Below, in pieces: positions 16,245-25,400 of a stretch of 45,488 bases of DNA; positions within the stretch are counted from its first letter, which is position 1, and each line of letters starts with the position of its first letter. The position numbers and the translations under genes were made by a program. Below the pieces are notes generated by a model that saw nothing but the letters and a program-made list of their open reading frames with translations, made no database searches and was not told the origin of the DNA. The DNA is from Moorena sp. SS36440bin_2 (GTDB lineage Bacteria > Cyanobacteriota > Cyanobacteriia > Cyanobacteriales > Coleofasciculaceae), in the NCBI GenBank assembly GCA_011524395.1, contig WTKN01000203.1, forward strand, positions 1 through 45,488, in the 5' to 3' direction.

Positions 16245-16255
16245 GATCTGTCACA
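16145..16255 (+). ncRNA. Predicted TnpB omega-RNA (right end)
   Basis: In this group the guide RNA comes from the 3' end of tnpB through the right end, and the guide is the adjoining flank. Here CCTACACT/AGTGTAGG forms an 8-base stem at 16216-16245 with an inner CCC/GGG pair, ten bases before the junction. The 5' limit is a guess. Confidence 0.4.
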
Positions 16256-16604
16256 AATGCTTCAATACACTGACGAGCAGGAGGGGCCAGCTTTGATGAT
16301 GCTGGTTCACCACGACGATCCCCGGGAATATGTATACGATACAGGTGCCGAGAATGCTCTGCGGGAGGCCGACGCTCGTGGTTGGACAGTTATCAGTATG
16401 AAAGAGGATTTCGTAACAGTGTTTGGAAAGGAAATCGATATAGCAAAGGGAACAGCGGATCTGGGAACAGCGGATCTGGGAACAGCGGATCTGGGAGTAG
16501 GGCATCAAAATTCTCTCAATTCCTACACGGATTGCTATAAATCCCAGAAAGAATTTCAATCCGAGAACCCATCTGGATATGAAACAGAATATAAATACGA
16601 ATGA
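16256..16604 (+). pseudogene. Second HAD phosphatase gene, 3' part
   Basis: From 16256 the frame continues the gene cut at 14728: 'MLQYTDEQEGPALMMLVHHDDPRE' is matched by 'MLDYTDDGIGPALMMLLHHDDPRE' in the intact paralogue. Further matches are 'RGWTVISMKEDFVTVFGKEID'. The end differs: a triple GTADL repeat replaces the paralogue's C terminus and the FWxRxIHExxR tail is absent, so this copy had already diverged before insertion. Confidence 0.8.
16448..16492 (+). repeat. Three tandem 15-base units (GTADL)
   Basis: GGGAACAGCGGATCT occurs three times without change, in frame, coding for (G)TADL repeats near the end of the split HAD gene. This is likely recent slippage. Confidence 0.85.
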
Positions 16605-16675
16605 TTAATCCGCTCAGTAGTTTCTGATCGGGATCCTAGACAGTAAGTGCCAACCCCTACTTACTACCCATGGCT

Positions 16676-17473
16676 TCACTGTGTAATCGCTAATTTCAGG
16701 CTCTGGCAAAAGTCCCCAATGGCTGACAACCCTTCTGATGGGGTGCCATTTGCCAAACGCTTTACGATAGCGCTACCTACAATCACTGCATCTGCACCCC
16801 AATCTTTGACCTGCTTAGCTTGTTCTGGCTCGGAGATCCCAAAGCCAACCCCAATGGGCTTATCAGTTACACCACGCATCTGATTGAGTAAGTCTTTTAC
16901 CCGTGATTGCAGCTGAGTTCTCATCCCGGTGACACCGGTAACACTGACTAGGTAAATAAAGCCCTGAGACTGTTTAGCGATCGCTTCAATCCGTTCTGTT
17001 GGTGAAGTTGGTGCCACTAACAATATCACTTCAATCCCGAGCTCTGCTGCGGGTTTCAGCAAGATTTCAGCTTCTTCCAGGGGTAAGTCAGGCACCACTA
17101 AGCCTTTCGCCCCCACTTGAGCAATCTGCTCTAAAAAGGAATTAATCCCTCGGTTGAGAATGGGATTGTAGTAGGTAAATAGGACAATGGGCGCTTGTAA
17201 CTCTGGGCTAACGTCTTTTACCATTGCCAGTACATCATCCAACTGCACACCTTTTTGTAATGCTCTAGTAGCAGCAGCATGGATAGTTGGACCATCGGCC
17301 AAGGGGTCAGAATAGGGTACTCCCAGTTCAATGATGTCAGCACCGGATTGGTCGAGTACCCGCAAGGCTTTGGCTGTGGTTTCTAAATCGGGATCCCCAG
17401 CGGTAATAAAAGGAATCAGAGCACACTGGGAGTTAGATCTCAGGGATCCGAAGCAATCGGAAATTTTTGTCAT
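16676..17473 (-). CDS. trpA: Tryptophan synthase alpha subunit
   Basis: The 265-residue protein cleaves indole-3-glycerol phosphate to indole and glyceraldehyde-3-phosphate in the last step of tryptophan synthesis, with TrpB. Signature stretches are '[13 protein letters not shown]', '[18 protein letters not shown]' (catalytic Glu and Asp), '[11 protein letters not shown]', '[13 protein letters not shown]' and the phosphate-binding '[10 protein letters not shown]'. Length is normal for the family. It lies downstream of ndhL and the DUF3007 gene on the same strand, an arrangement known from other cyanobacteria, with gaps of about 30 bases that suggest co-transcription. Confidence 0.97.
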   Translation of the reverse strand: MTKISDCFGSLRSNSQCALIPFITAGDPDLETTAKALRVLDQSGADIIELGVPYSDPLADGPTIHAAATRALQKGVQLDDVLAMVKDVSPELQAPIVLFTYYNPILNRGINSFLEQIAQVGAKGLVVPDLPLEEAEILLKPAAELGIEVILLVAPTSPTERIEAIAKQSQGFIYLVSVTGVTGMRTQLQSRVKDLLNQMRGVTDKPIGVGFGISEPEQAKQVKDWGADAVIVGSAIVKRLANGTPSEGLSAIGDFCQSLKLAITQ

Positions 17474-17502
17474 TGGTGATTCGTAATCTAGTTTTGCCCT
17501 AG

Positions 17503-17841
17503 TTAAGGGGATATGGAGGAATCGCCCTCTGGCTTGGTCAAACGCCTTTCCTGTTCCACCTCTGCTTGGAGTTGGGCAAGTTCTTCTGGTGTCATTTCTT
17601 CGAGTCGCTTTTGCAGGACAGCATCTTTATAGTCTTTCACCTGCTGGTTATAGGTCATGGTTTGGGTCAGGGCTCGAAACAAGTAGGTGAGCACCCACCC
17701 AACTAACCCCCCAACCAAGAGGACTTGACTCCAAATCCCGGCTTGGATCTGATCGTACCCAGCAAGCTGAAAGATCAAGTAGGCTATGCCGCCAGCAGCA
17801 AAGATACCAAGGGCAATTCCAATCGCGTCAATTCGTCGCAT
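17503..17841 (-). CDS. DUF3007 family membrane protein
   Basis: The 112-residue protein has two membrane segments (about residues 6-25 and 36-57) and a charged, Glu/Lys-rich C-terminal helix containing '[20 protein letters not shown]'. It matches the cyanobacterial/plastid DUF3007 pattern. It sits between ndhL and trpA; a link to the NDH-1 complex is suggested by position only. Confidence 0.8.
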   Translation of the reverse strand: MRRIDAIGIALGIFAAGGIAYLIFQLAGYDQIQAGIWSQVLLVGGLVGWVLTYLFRALTQTMTYNQQVKDYKDAVLQKRLEEMTPEELAQLQAEVEQERRLTKPEGDSSISP

Positions 17842-17871
17842 GAATTACTAATGATCGCTTAAGTAAATAAC

Positions 17872-18084
17872 TTACCCTTGTGGCTGACGCCGCTTGGGGC
17901 GGAGGTTTAGGATTGGACTGAAGAGTAATAAACCTGGAAAGAATAAGAAGACCAGGAAGTACATAAAGCCCCGCTCGAAGGAGCTAGCAACGTACCACCG
18001 TTTCTGTAGGTAGACATAGAGGGCGAGAGGGAATACCAATAAGTAGGCTCCTGCCAAAGACAGGTATAGTATCGCAGTAATCAT
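17872..18084 (-). CDS. ndhL: NAD(P)H-quinone oxidoreductase subunit L
   Basis: The 70-residue protein has two membrane helices and the family core '[20 protein letters not shown]' followed by '[16 protein letters not shown]'. NdhL is a small membrane subunit of the cyanobacterial NDH-1 complex, which serves respiration, cyclic electron flow and CO2 uptake. Length and sequence are normal. It is the first gene of the ndhL-DUF3007-trpA set. Confidence 0.95.
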   Translation of the reverse strand: MITAILYLSLAGAYLLVFPLALYVYLQKRWYVASSFERGFMYFLVFLFFPGLLLFSPILNLRPKRRQPQG

Positions 18085-18116
18085 AAAATTTTGGTTTAAG
18101 ACACAGAAGACAAAAA

Positions 18117-18198
18117 TGCGTTCGCGTAGCGTGACCTTAGGTCAATCGCGTAGCGTGACCATTCGCTTCGCGTGGCCCAAAGGCCAAGGTCAATCGCT
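18117..18198. repeat. Cluster of short GC-rich palindromic repeats
   Basis: Units such as GCGTTCGCGTAGCGTGACC, GACCTTAGGTC and TGGCCCAAAGGCCAAGGTCA are packed together upstream of ndhL. The TGGCCNNAGGCCAATCGCT type also occurs at 35181-35199 and inside a kinase gene at 38672-38695. A further unit lies at 18343-18366. Confidence 0.65.
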
Positions 18199-18387
18199 CA
18201 ACCCTACTATACTACCTTAGGTCGAACATGCTGCCCTGTGTTCCCCCAGAGGCAGACTTTGCCCCATCTTAAAAATTTCAACAACAGTATACTTGCATAG
18301 TAGACCCAGTTGTTTAACAAGATTCGCGGAATTCCCCACCCTGGCCGTAGGCCACGCTACGCGAACGTTCAGGGTGTTTGAAGTTAC

Positions 18388-18469
18388 CCTAAGATAAGGT
18401 CGCCTTTATAGTTTTAGGGTTATGCAGAAAAGGGTTCAAAGTTTTTTAGAAAGGCGAGCCTATCTTAGG
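18388..18469. repeat. Large imperfect hairpin, MITE-like
   Basis: CCTAAGATA-AGG-TCGCCTTT at the left end pairs with AAAGGCGA-GCC-TATCTTAGG at the right end, 17 of 20 positions, around a 42-base loop. No coding sequence is inside. Confidence 0.65.
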
Positions 18470-18502
18470 TTTCGTCTCTTGGATGGATAGCGAAACGATA
18501 AC

Positions 18503-18531
18503 TTGCGACTCACAACGATTTAGTCTATAAT
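18503..18531 (+). promoter_or_regulatory. Sigma-70-type promoter
   Basis: TTGCGA (18503-18508) and TATAAT (18526-18531) are separated by 17 bases. It points toward the decayed TnpB region and the tRNA-Leu gene about 430 bases downstream. Which transcript it drives is not decided by the sequence. Confidence 0.5.
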
Positions 18532-18680
18532 AAATTTGGTTGCTGACCCACCTGACCGACTAAAAGGCTACCTTACAAAAGGTCTAATACCCGCTCAGTT
18601 TGTAGGCCAAAAGGTATACAAAGTACTAGCGGTAGGTCAGGGAAGAGACAAGCCCTGGCTGGTTAGCCACAGTGCTGTAA

Positions 18681-18815
18681 TTCCAAGGTGAGTCTGTCGT
18701 AAAATTTATACGTCTGTGGAAGGCGGATGTCTGCCTGTGGACGCTGAGTAAGACCAATTCCAGCTCGCTGGTTGAGGCGTCGGCGGATGAAGCGGGAAAC
18801 CCAAAAGACGAATAA
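18681..18815 (+). pseudogene. Remnant of a tnpB 3' end
   Basis: One frame ends '...SSSLVEASADEAGNPKDE' and stop. I recognise 'SADEAGNPKDE' as a common C terminus of cyanobacterial TnpB proteins of the IS200/IS605 group. Nothing upstream keeps a TnpB frame, so the nuclease body is gone. With the end hairpin at 18834-18864 it looks like a deleted element that kept its right end and possibly its omega-RNA part. Confidence 0.45.
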
Positions 18816-18833
18816 GACCGTCCCTGAATTGAC

Positions 18834-18864
18834 CTGAGGTGCTGGGCAATCCCTCGCTACCTCA
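18834..18864. repeat. End hairpin of the TnpB remnant
   Basis: CTGAGGT pairs with ACCTCAG, with further GC...GGG/CCC...GC pairing inside. It lies 19 bases after the TnpB-like stop codon, where right-end hairpins are expected. Confidence 0.5.
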
Positions 18865-18955
18865 GCGAAGCAGGTTGGGGTACTTCACATAGATAAAAGT
18901 GAAATCACAGTGGTTGATGGGTAAACACAAAACCACAGCTATGTGATATCAACCA

Positions 18956-19261
18956 GGGGGCGTGGCGGAATGGTAGACGCTACGGACTTAAGAAAATTGA
19001 GCACTGATAGAGAAATCTGTCATGTGAATGCTCTCAAATTCAGGGAAACCTAAGTCTGGTAACAGATAAGGCAATCCTGAGCCAAGCCGGGAAAACCTCT
19101 CGGAAGGTGCAGAGACTCGACGGGAGCTACCCTAACGTCAAGCCGAGGGTAAAGGGAGAGTCCAATTCTCAAGAGCCAGCTATGGCAGTAGCGAAAGCTA
19201 CGGGAGAATGAAAATCCGTTGACCTTAAACGGTCGTGTGGGTTCAAGTCCCACCGCCCCCA
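18956..19261 (+). tRNA. trnL-UAA: tRNA-Leu (UAA), interrupted by a group I intron
   Basis: Joining 18956-18989 to 19211-19261 gives a full tRNA: acceptor stem GGGGGCG/CGCCCCC, D arm GGCGGAATGGTAGACGC, anticodon stem ACGGA/TCCGT with the loop CTTAAAA (anticodon TAA), a long variable arm TGACC/GGTCG and T arm GTGGGTTCAAGTCCCAC. CCA is not encoded in full. It is a class II tRNA. The intron lies after the first anticodon base, the position known for cyanobacteria and plastids. Confidence 0.95.
18990..19210 (+). other. Group I intron in tRNA-Leu(UAA)
   Basis: The 221-base intron follows the exon-end U (GGACTT) and ends in G (GAGAATG), as group I introns do. Core elements are visible: 'AATTGAGC', a P/Q-like stretch with 'GGCAATCCTGAGCCAAGCC', and an R/S-like 'AGAGACTCGACGGGAGCTAC' region. 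It has no open reading frame, so it relies on self-splicing. It is slightly shorter than many cyanobacterial relatives. Confidence 0.9.
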
Positions 19262-19849
19262 TTTTTATAAGAGCCTAGCCAAAAAAGTCGCTAGATTACT
19301 GTGATTGGCTAACTAAGGGTTGCACACCAAACTATAGCGCTATAGTAAATAATTCTGCACCTCAAAAACCTACCGAAAATATAAAGCTTGCCCTATTTGC
19401 TTGATAACTATTGGCTTTGCTTCTTCAAGGAAAATCCTTTGGAGTTTTGATCTATACCAAACGGTAAGATATTTTTAGTAATAGATATAAACCATAAGCG
19501 CGTCTGGCTATACCCTTTTTAAGCAATCTTTGTTACTTCTGGTGCTAACCCAACCATTCATAGTAGCCCAGTTTCACACTAATTATGAATTGGGGTTGCA
19601 TAATTTTTAAAATTTGCTAATATAGTTAAAGATTTTACGAATAGAAAAAATTTGATTCGAATTGCTGGTTTGAGTATTGGCTTTTAAGAAGTCAGTATTA
19701 GCCAACAATAAAACCATACCATAATTGCTACTATTAAGATTTAGCAAGTTGAAAGGGTACTGGTTAAACTAGCTTGGGTGCAGATAATTTTTATTTCGTT
19801 TAACTCGATTATGGCTGTGGCATGATGTACTCTAAAAGAATGGAAAAAC
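19262..19849. other. AT-rich intergenic region
   Basis: About 590 bases between the tRNA and the Calx-beta-like gene. I see no open frame with coding character, no tRNA and no convincing terminator. The sequence is AT-rich and may hold the promoter of the gene at 19850, but no box was clear. Confidence 0.5.
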
Positions 19850-20779
19850 ATGACACTGAACATAGTCTTCAAAGAAGCATTTCAAGCCAATAAATTTCAA
19901 CCCAATAATAGTAAAAATACTCCAAATTTTTTACCAGAAGTTAGCCTCAGTACTACACCTAAAGTATTAATCGAATCTGAGGGAACTGTTGGTAAGGTTA
20001 ATCTTAGCCTGAGTGAAGCTCCACCAGTAGGCGGAGTAACCGTAACCGTCACTGCTCCTGAAATACTAGAATTCAATCTGGAATCTTTGGCAGTAACAGG
20101 AGGAGAAATAGTAGTACCTCCGGTAGCATCGGATTTATTCGGTTTTACGATTAATATTACAGAACAAGATGCAACGGTTAGCTTGGCTGTCGCTGATGAT
20201 GGGCAAGTAGAAGGGCTAGAGGCAGTAATCTTTACCCTAGAAGAACCACTGGGACTTTTTGAACCAACTTTTCAAGTCAATCCTGAAGCTAATCGTGGCA
20301 CGTTTCTAATTGCGGATACTCCCAAAGTTATCCCTATTCAAAATAGTCCAGATTCTTTACCAGAAGTTAGCCTCAGTACCTCTCCTAAACTATTAATTGA
20401 ATCTGAGGGAACTGTTGCTAATGTTAACCTTAGCCTCAGTGAAGCTCCACCAGTAGAGGGAGTAACGGTAACCGTCACTGCCCCTGAAATACTAGAATTC
20501 AATCTGGACTCTTTGGCAGTAACAGGAGGAGAAATAGTAGTACCTCCGGTAGCATCGGATTTATTCGGTTTTACGATTAATATTACAGAACAAGATGCAA
20601 CGGTTAGCTTGGCTGTCGCTGATGATGGGCAAGTAGAAGGGCTAGAGGCAGTAATCTTTACCCTAGAAGAACCACTGGGACTTTTTGAACCAACTTTTCA
20701 AGTCAATCCTGAAGCTAATCGTGGCATCTTTGTAATTGTGGATAGTCTCGAAATTTTCGATGACTATACTCTATTTTAG
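19850..20779 (+). CDS. Protein with two nearly identical Calx-beta-like repeats
   Basis: The 309-residue protein has no signal peptide or membrane segment. After about 27 residues it holds two beta-rich units of about 142 residues, each starting 'LPEVSLST' and containing 'VNLSLSEAPPV', 'VTVTVTAPEILEFNL' and 'ITEQDATVSLAVADDG', then 'FTLEEPLGLFEPTFQVNPEA'. The pattern of acidic, Val/Thr-rich strands resembles Calx-beta domains, which often bind calcium in large surface proteins. It ends abruptly with 'EIFDDYTLF'. It could be a free-standing adhesin-type module or a piece of a larger ancestral protein. Function is unknown. Confidence 0.65.
   Translation: MTLNIVFKEAFQANKFQPNNSKNTPNFLPEVSLSTTPKVLIESEGTVGKVNLSLSEAPPVGGVTVTVTAPEILEFNLESLAVTGGEIVVPPVASDLFGFTINITEQDATVSLAVADDGQVEGLEAVIFTLEEPLGLFEPTFQVNPEANRGTFLIADTPKVIPIQNSPDSLPEVSLSTSPKLLIESEGTVANVNLSLSEAPPVEGVTVTVTAPEILEFNLDSLAVTGGEIVVPPVASDLFGFTINITEQDATVSLAVADDGQVEGLEAVIFTLEEPLGLFEPTFQVNPEANRGIFVIVDSLEIFDDYTLF
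19931..20738 (+). repeat. 426-base tandem duplication within the gene
   Basis: The unit starting TTACCAGAAG at 19931 recurs at 20357. The second halves of the two units are almost base-identical over about 230 bases, while the first halves show scattered changes. This points to recent duplication or gene conversion. Confidence 0.9.
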
Positions 20780-21302
20780 GGGTTTACTGATATTAGTATT
20801 ACCCCATTTTAAGAGAATACTTTGATTTCTGCTAGTGGTCGAAATTGATAAATTTTATACGGGATTGATTCCGCTAGCTTCGGTACAGGTGATTTGTGTT
20901 TTTATAAAGAATAAGTATAGCGGTTTTAAATTAGGTTAGGTACAATTTTTTAGGTGTTAGGGCGCAGCGAGCAGCGATCAGGTAGAAGAGGTAAAGAGTT
21001 TGTGTACCTCATTAGGCTATAAAAAGCTAGAGCAAAACTTAAGCAGTAAGGTTACCTGTAGGGTGTATGATTAATGGATTCTACAGCTTAAGGACGAGTC
21101 GCCTTTGTCGGTTTGGTGATTAATTAGATGAATCAGCTCAGCTAGAGAAAATTAATGATTAACCCAGCAGCGGACTATGATTCCCGATACTTTTTAGCTA
21201 CCAGAATCTACCAAAGGCTAATTGTGGCTCACTAATGCAAGCTGATTTTTCAGCCAGGGGGTATCTCCCAAGGCCAAGACCCCAGACCCCACACCCTATA
21301 GC
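20780..21302. other. Intergenic region
   Basis: About 520 bases between convergent genes. No credible open frame was found. One GC-rich patch (GGGCGCAGCGAGCAGCGATCAGG near 20961) and AT-rich DNA are all that can be described. Confidence 0.5.
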
Positions 21303-21779
21303 CTATATTCTGTGTAACCATTGAGTATAGGGATGCTGAACTAAATTGGAGTTGAAGTATTTCGGATCATCAGATACTTCAATTCCAATCCATTCTGGTA
21401 GTTCAAAGTCCTGATTTTCATCAGTTAGTTCAACTTCTGCCAAAATTAATCCTTGATTATCCCCAGCAAACTCATCAACTTCCCAAATCAAGCCAGCGTG
21501 TTCAATTTTATAACGAGTTTTCTCAATTAAGGGACCCTGGCACAAAGTATCGAGCATTTCTTGAGCATCCGAGCCTGGGATAGGATACTCATACTCTTTT
21601 CTAGAAAAACCCACCTTGGGACTTTTGATAGTCAGATATCCTTGATCTCCCACCAGGCGCACCCGGACAGTAGTGCGGTTAGTTGTACGAATGTAACCTT
21701 GGCGATAAACACTACCAGTGCCTAGTTTCCGCCACTCTTCGCCTTTAACTAGAAATTTCCGTTCAATTTCAGTTGCCAT
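21303..21779 (-). CDS. CYTH-domain protein, probable inorganic triphosphatase
   Basis: The 158-residue protein starts with the family motif ExExK in 'TEIERKFLV'. It then has the alternating charged strands of the triphosphate tunnel: 'YRQGYIRTTNRTTVRVRLVG', 'YLTIKSPK', 'RKEYEYPIP', 'IEKTRYKIEHAGLIWEVDEF' and 'LILAEVELTDE'. Bacterial members of this size and type usually hydrolyse inorganic triphosphate with Mg or Mn; adenylate cyclase or thiamine-triphosphate activity is less likely. It is cytoplasmic and stands alone on the minus strand. Start ATG 21779 places ExExK at the very N terminus, as in the family. Confidence 0.9.
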   Translation of the reverse strand: MATEIERKFLVKGEEWRKLGTGSVYRQGYIRTTNRTTVRVRLVGDQGYLTIKSPKVGFSRKEYEYPIPGSDAQEMLDTLCQGPLIEKTRYKIEHAGLIWEVDEFAGDNQGLILAEVELTDENQDFELPEWIGIEVSDDPKYFNSNLVQHPYTQWLHRI

Positions 21780-22108
21780 GGGTAATAAGTATAGTATAAA
21801 TCAGTATTATTAGTGATTGGTTATTTTAAAATTAACCTTTTTTCATTGACTATTGTTGATTGTCAATTTTAAAATCAGAGAAAGTCCTAACTATTCGGCT
21901 TATTGCTATAGTAATCAAAAACTTTACAATCTTGCCTATTTAGTTAGCGATCGCTTCATATTAAACTACCCGACTTAATCCGGATTCCTTTATTATCCCA
22001 AGAAATATAAAAATAGATAGCCAATTTCGTAGAGTTCCTCTATGAGTAAATCTACGGTGCGGCTAATGTAAATAGCTAATGTAAATAAAATTATCAGGAT
22101 AAACATCA

Positions 22109-22258
22109 ATGTCCCAAGATTTAAACACCCAAAAGAGTGGAGCAGCAGCATTAATTGATGAAATGAAACAATTTGCCAAATTAGCTGAAGAGTTACAAAA
22201 GCAAACTAAAAACTCTAGCGAACAAGGGTATTCAAATAAAGGCCATAAAATCTGGTGA
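22109..22258 (+). CDS. Small hypothetical protein (49 aa)
   Basis: An ATG preceded by AGGAT opens a 49-residue frame: 'MSQDLNTQKSGAAALIDEMK' then a charged helix 'QFAKLAEELQKQTKN' and a polar tail. It has no membrane segment. The helical middle could form a coiled coil. A strong hairpin starts three bases after the stop, which supports a real short gene. I do not recognise a family. Confidence 0.5.
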   Translation: MSQDLNTQKSGAAALIDEMKQFAKLAEELQKQTKNSSEQGYSNKGHKIW

Positions 22259-22260
22259 AT

Positions 22261-22290
22261 GAGTATAGTTAGGATAAAAGAACTATACTC
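22261..22290. terminator. Hairpin after the small gene
   Basis: GAGTATAGTT is exactly inverted as AACTATACTC around a 10-base loop. It is followed by ATACTCTTATT, only moderately T-rich. It could serve transcripts from both sides, including the end of the chelatase gene on the minus strand. Confidence 0.55.
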
Positions 22291-22433
22291 ATACTCTTAT
22301 TGATTGGCTAGATGGATATAGGGTAAACGAGGGTAGGGTGAACGAGTAAGTTAAAGATTTTCACGTTTAGGAATCGGGATGACTACGACCAAGATGGTCA
22401 CTCGATTCCCACACTCGGTCACCCCACACTCTC

Positions 22434-25400
22434 TTATCCTACAGCCGTCACGCCTTCAATCTTCTCATCGGCGAGATCATATAACTCCCGTAACTTCTGT
22501 AAGGTTTCGTGGTCCGGTTCCCAGAATCCTCGTCCATTTGCCTCTAACATCCGGCCTACAATATTGCGAAATGCCTCAGGATTTGCCTGTCGCAACCTCT
22601 TAGCCATTTCTTCATCCAAGGCATAAGTATCTGCTGCTTGGTCATACACCCAGTTATCTTGAAAATCAGCTGTACCCCCCCAACCAATCAATGCTGTCAT
22701 CCGTTGGGAAATCTCATAAGCTCCCCCAGACCCCTGATTGGCCATTGCTTCAGCCCATTTTGGATTGAGTAACTTTGTCCGATACTCCAAGCGCAACAAA
22801 TCCTCTAGCTTCCGGGGTGTAGTATCCTTTGAGAAACTTTCCACAAAACTGGCATTAACGGTCTTACCCCCTTGCTTCTCGGCTGCTCGCTTCAAGCCTC
22901 CAGTATTGGCATAGTATTCTTGAATATCGGTCAGCCCATATTCCACCGAATCAATTTCCTGGACTATACGACTGGTACTTTTTAGCAGCTGCTCCATCAC
23001 TTCCGGACGGGCTTGACCTTTATCTTGCCGTCCATAACTAAATACATTGCGGCTTTGCCATGTATTGGCTAATTCATCTGGGGATTCCCAATTACCATCG
23101 ACTACTTGGTCATTGACCAGAGAACCATAATCCCCGGCTGGATTAGAAAACAACCGAGCAGAAACATTGTCTACCCCTTGCGATCGCAACGCTAACCCAT
23201 GCTTGCGGATAAAATTCTGTTCCTCCGGTTCATCTGCCTCAGTCGCCCTACGGAACAAATCATCCAGCAGCTCAACAATATTGACAAAACTATCCCGAAA
23301 AATCCCTGACAGATTTGCCAACACATCAATTCTAGGATGACCCACCTCAGCCAAGGGCATCAAATCATACCGTACAATCCTTCCCGTTCCTTCTTTAACA
23401 GGTGCTGCACCCACCAACTCCAATAAAATCCCCAAGGATTCCCCACGAGTTTTGATCGCATCCAATCCCCATAGCATTACCGCAACAGTTTCCGGATACT
23501 CCTGATGTTCCTCAAGATGCTGGGCAATAATTTTCCTGGCCACCTCCCTTCCCCGTTCATAAGCTGCTGGCGAGGGCATCCGATAAGGATCCAAAGCGTG
23601 AATATTCCGTCCTGTTGGCAAAACCCCAGGACCATCCCGCAACAAATCCCCCCCAGGAGCTGGAGGAATATACTCCCCATTCAACCCCCGCAACAAATTG
23701 CTCAACTCCTCTCCAGTCTGCATCAACAACTCACCAATCCGTAACGCCTCCTCAACCTTCTCATCTTCGACCTGTTCACGTGCTTCTGGTGTTTGGGATT
23801 CAAATTCTCCATCGACAATGGCTTTAACCATTGCTTCCGGGACATCCTCCCCAAAATAAGCCCGGAGGTAAGACCCTAACTGTTCCGAATCAGGCACTTG
23901 ACCTAGAGTGTGCAACCCAGAAGAAAACAACCGTTGTTCGACCACTAGCAGGTAGTTGTACAACTTGACCAGATAGCGATTAAATGAATCAGCACTAAAC
24001 ATCTGGGCATTCTCTGGACTGAAAGCAATTCCCAAGCCCTTAGCATCTTCAAAGGGACAATCTGTATCCAGCCCACTATCGACAATCTTTTTACAAATTG
24101 CTTCTTTCAAGGCATAGTTCTTTTGAGGGTCCTCCCGATACTCTGAGATTAAATCCCGTAGCACTACCAACTCCTTATACAAACCAGCCCGACCATAAGG
24201 GGGTACATTATGGGAAATCAACACTCCATAACCCCGACGCTTAGCTAACATTGACTCTGAAGGATTATTGGCAGCATAGATATATAGATTCGGGATATTT
24301 CCTAGCAAAATATCCGACCAAGAATACCCCGTATTCCCCAGGGGCGAACCAGGCAACCACTCCACCGTGCCATGCATGCCAAAATGCACCACCGCATGGG
24401 CATCAAAATCATTCTGTAACCACTTATAAAAGGCAGTATACTGGGGATGTGGGGTCAAGTCTCGCTCAAACATCAGGCGCATTGGGTCTCCAGAAATACC
24501 CAGGGGTGGTTGTACCCCAATCCAGACATTTCCTAACTCAATTCCACCAATCTCGAACTCATCCCCATTAGTTTTGATTCCTGTACCAGTCAAGGATTGC
24601 CATTGTTTTTCAATACGGGTAGTTAGCAAGTAGCCTAGCCATTCTTGTAGGGTTTTAACGTTAACTGTGGTTGCTGGTTGCTGGTTGCTAGTTGCTGGTT
24701 GCTGGTTAGAACATTCACCATTCAAGCTGTCACCATTCAAGCTGTCACCATTCAAGCCTTCGTCTGCTGCTTTCACCCAGCGGATTAGTTCTTCCCCATC
24801 TTCTGGTAATTCGCCAACAGTGTAACCTTGTTTCTTTAGAGCGTGGAGGAATTTAAGAAGCGATCGCGGTACATTCAATAAGGCTGCTGTTCCTGTTGCT
24901 CCATACCCAGGAGGGAAACCATAGAGAATAATCGCAATTCGTCTTTGGTCTGGTGGGGTTTTTCTGAGTTGAATCCAACGCTTGACCCGTCCAGTCAGTC
25001 GTTTAACTCGTTCGGGAATCAGATAAATATTTTCTCCGACTAAACCACCTAGGGGTACAGTATCAATCGCTCCATCCAATTCCGGCAATGCATATAATAC
25101 GACACTTTGCAACCCCCCAATGCCTTGTCTTGTCCAAGAGTAAATATCTTGAATCAATAAGGGTGCAGCAATACAATAAGGGACATTCTTAGCAGTGAGA
25201 ATACGTTTCGCCACAGCCACCTGTCTTCCTGCCTCCATAGAACCAGCTGGACCCCCTACCAATGGGAAACCGATGGTAGAAACAATGGCATCAACTTCTA
25301 CAGCGTCTTTAGATAGGGAAGGAGTTTCTACGTTATCCAGTTGCCGCTGTTGGGTTTCATAAGTAGATGTCATCCAATCCCGCACGGCTACATGACCTTC

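Larger units (their letters stand above)
14729..16255 (+). mobile_element. TnpB-only IS200/IS605-group element
   Basis: The 1,527-base insertion is delimited by comparison with the intact HAD paralogue: GGTGATTTAGC joins to AATGCTTC as in GGTGATTTACCAATGCTTG near 1061-1079. There is no target duplication, as expected for this group. It carries a 23-base-stem hairpin at the left end, a divergent small RHH gene, tnpB, and a right-end hairpin (16216-16245). No tnpA is present, so it depends on a helper transposase. Confidence 0.85.

Noticed and set aside
18540-18900. tmRNA, RNase P RNA or 6S RNA upstream of tRNA-Leu.
   Set aside because: No tRNA-like ends, no RNase P core sequence and no 6S-type long open hairpin were seen; a TnpB C-terminal pattern explains part of it.
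19050-19262. Open frame of 70 codons on the minus strand over the tRNA-Leu gene.
   Set aside because: Its start is simply the antisense of the tRNA 3' half, a well-known false gene; the rest crosses the intron.
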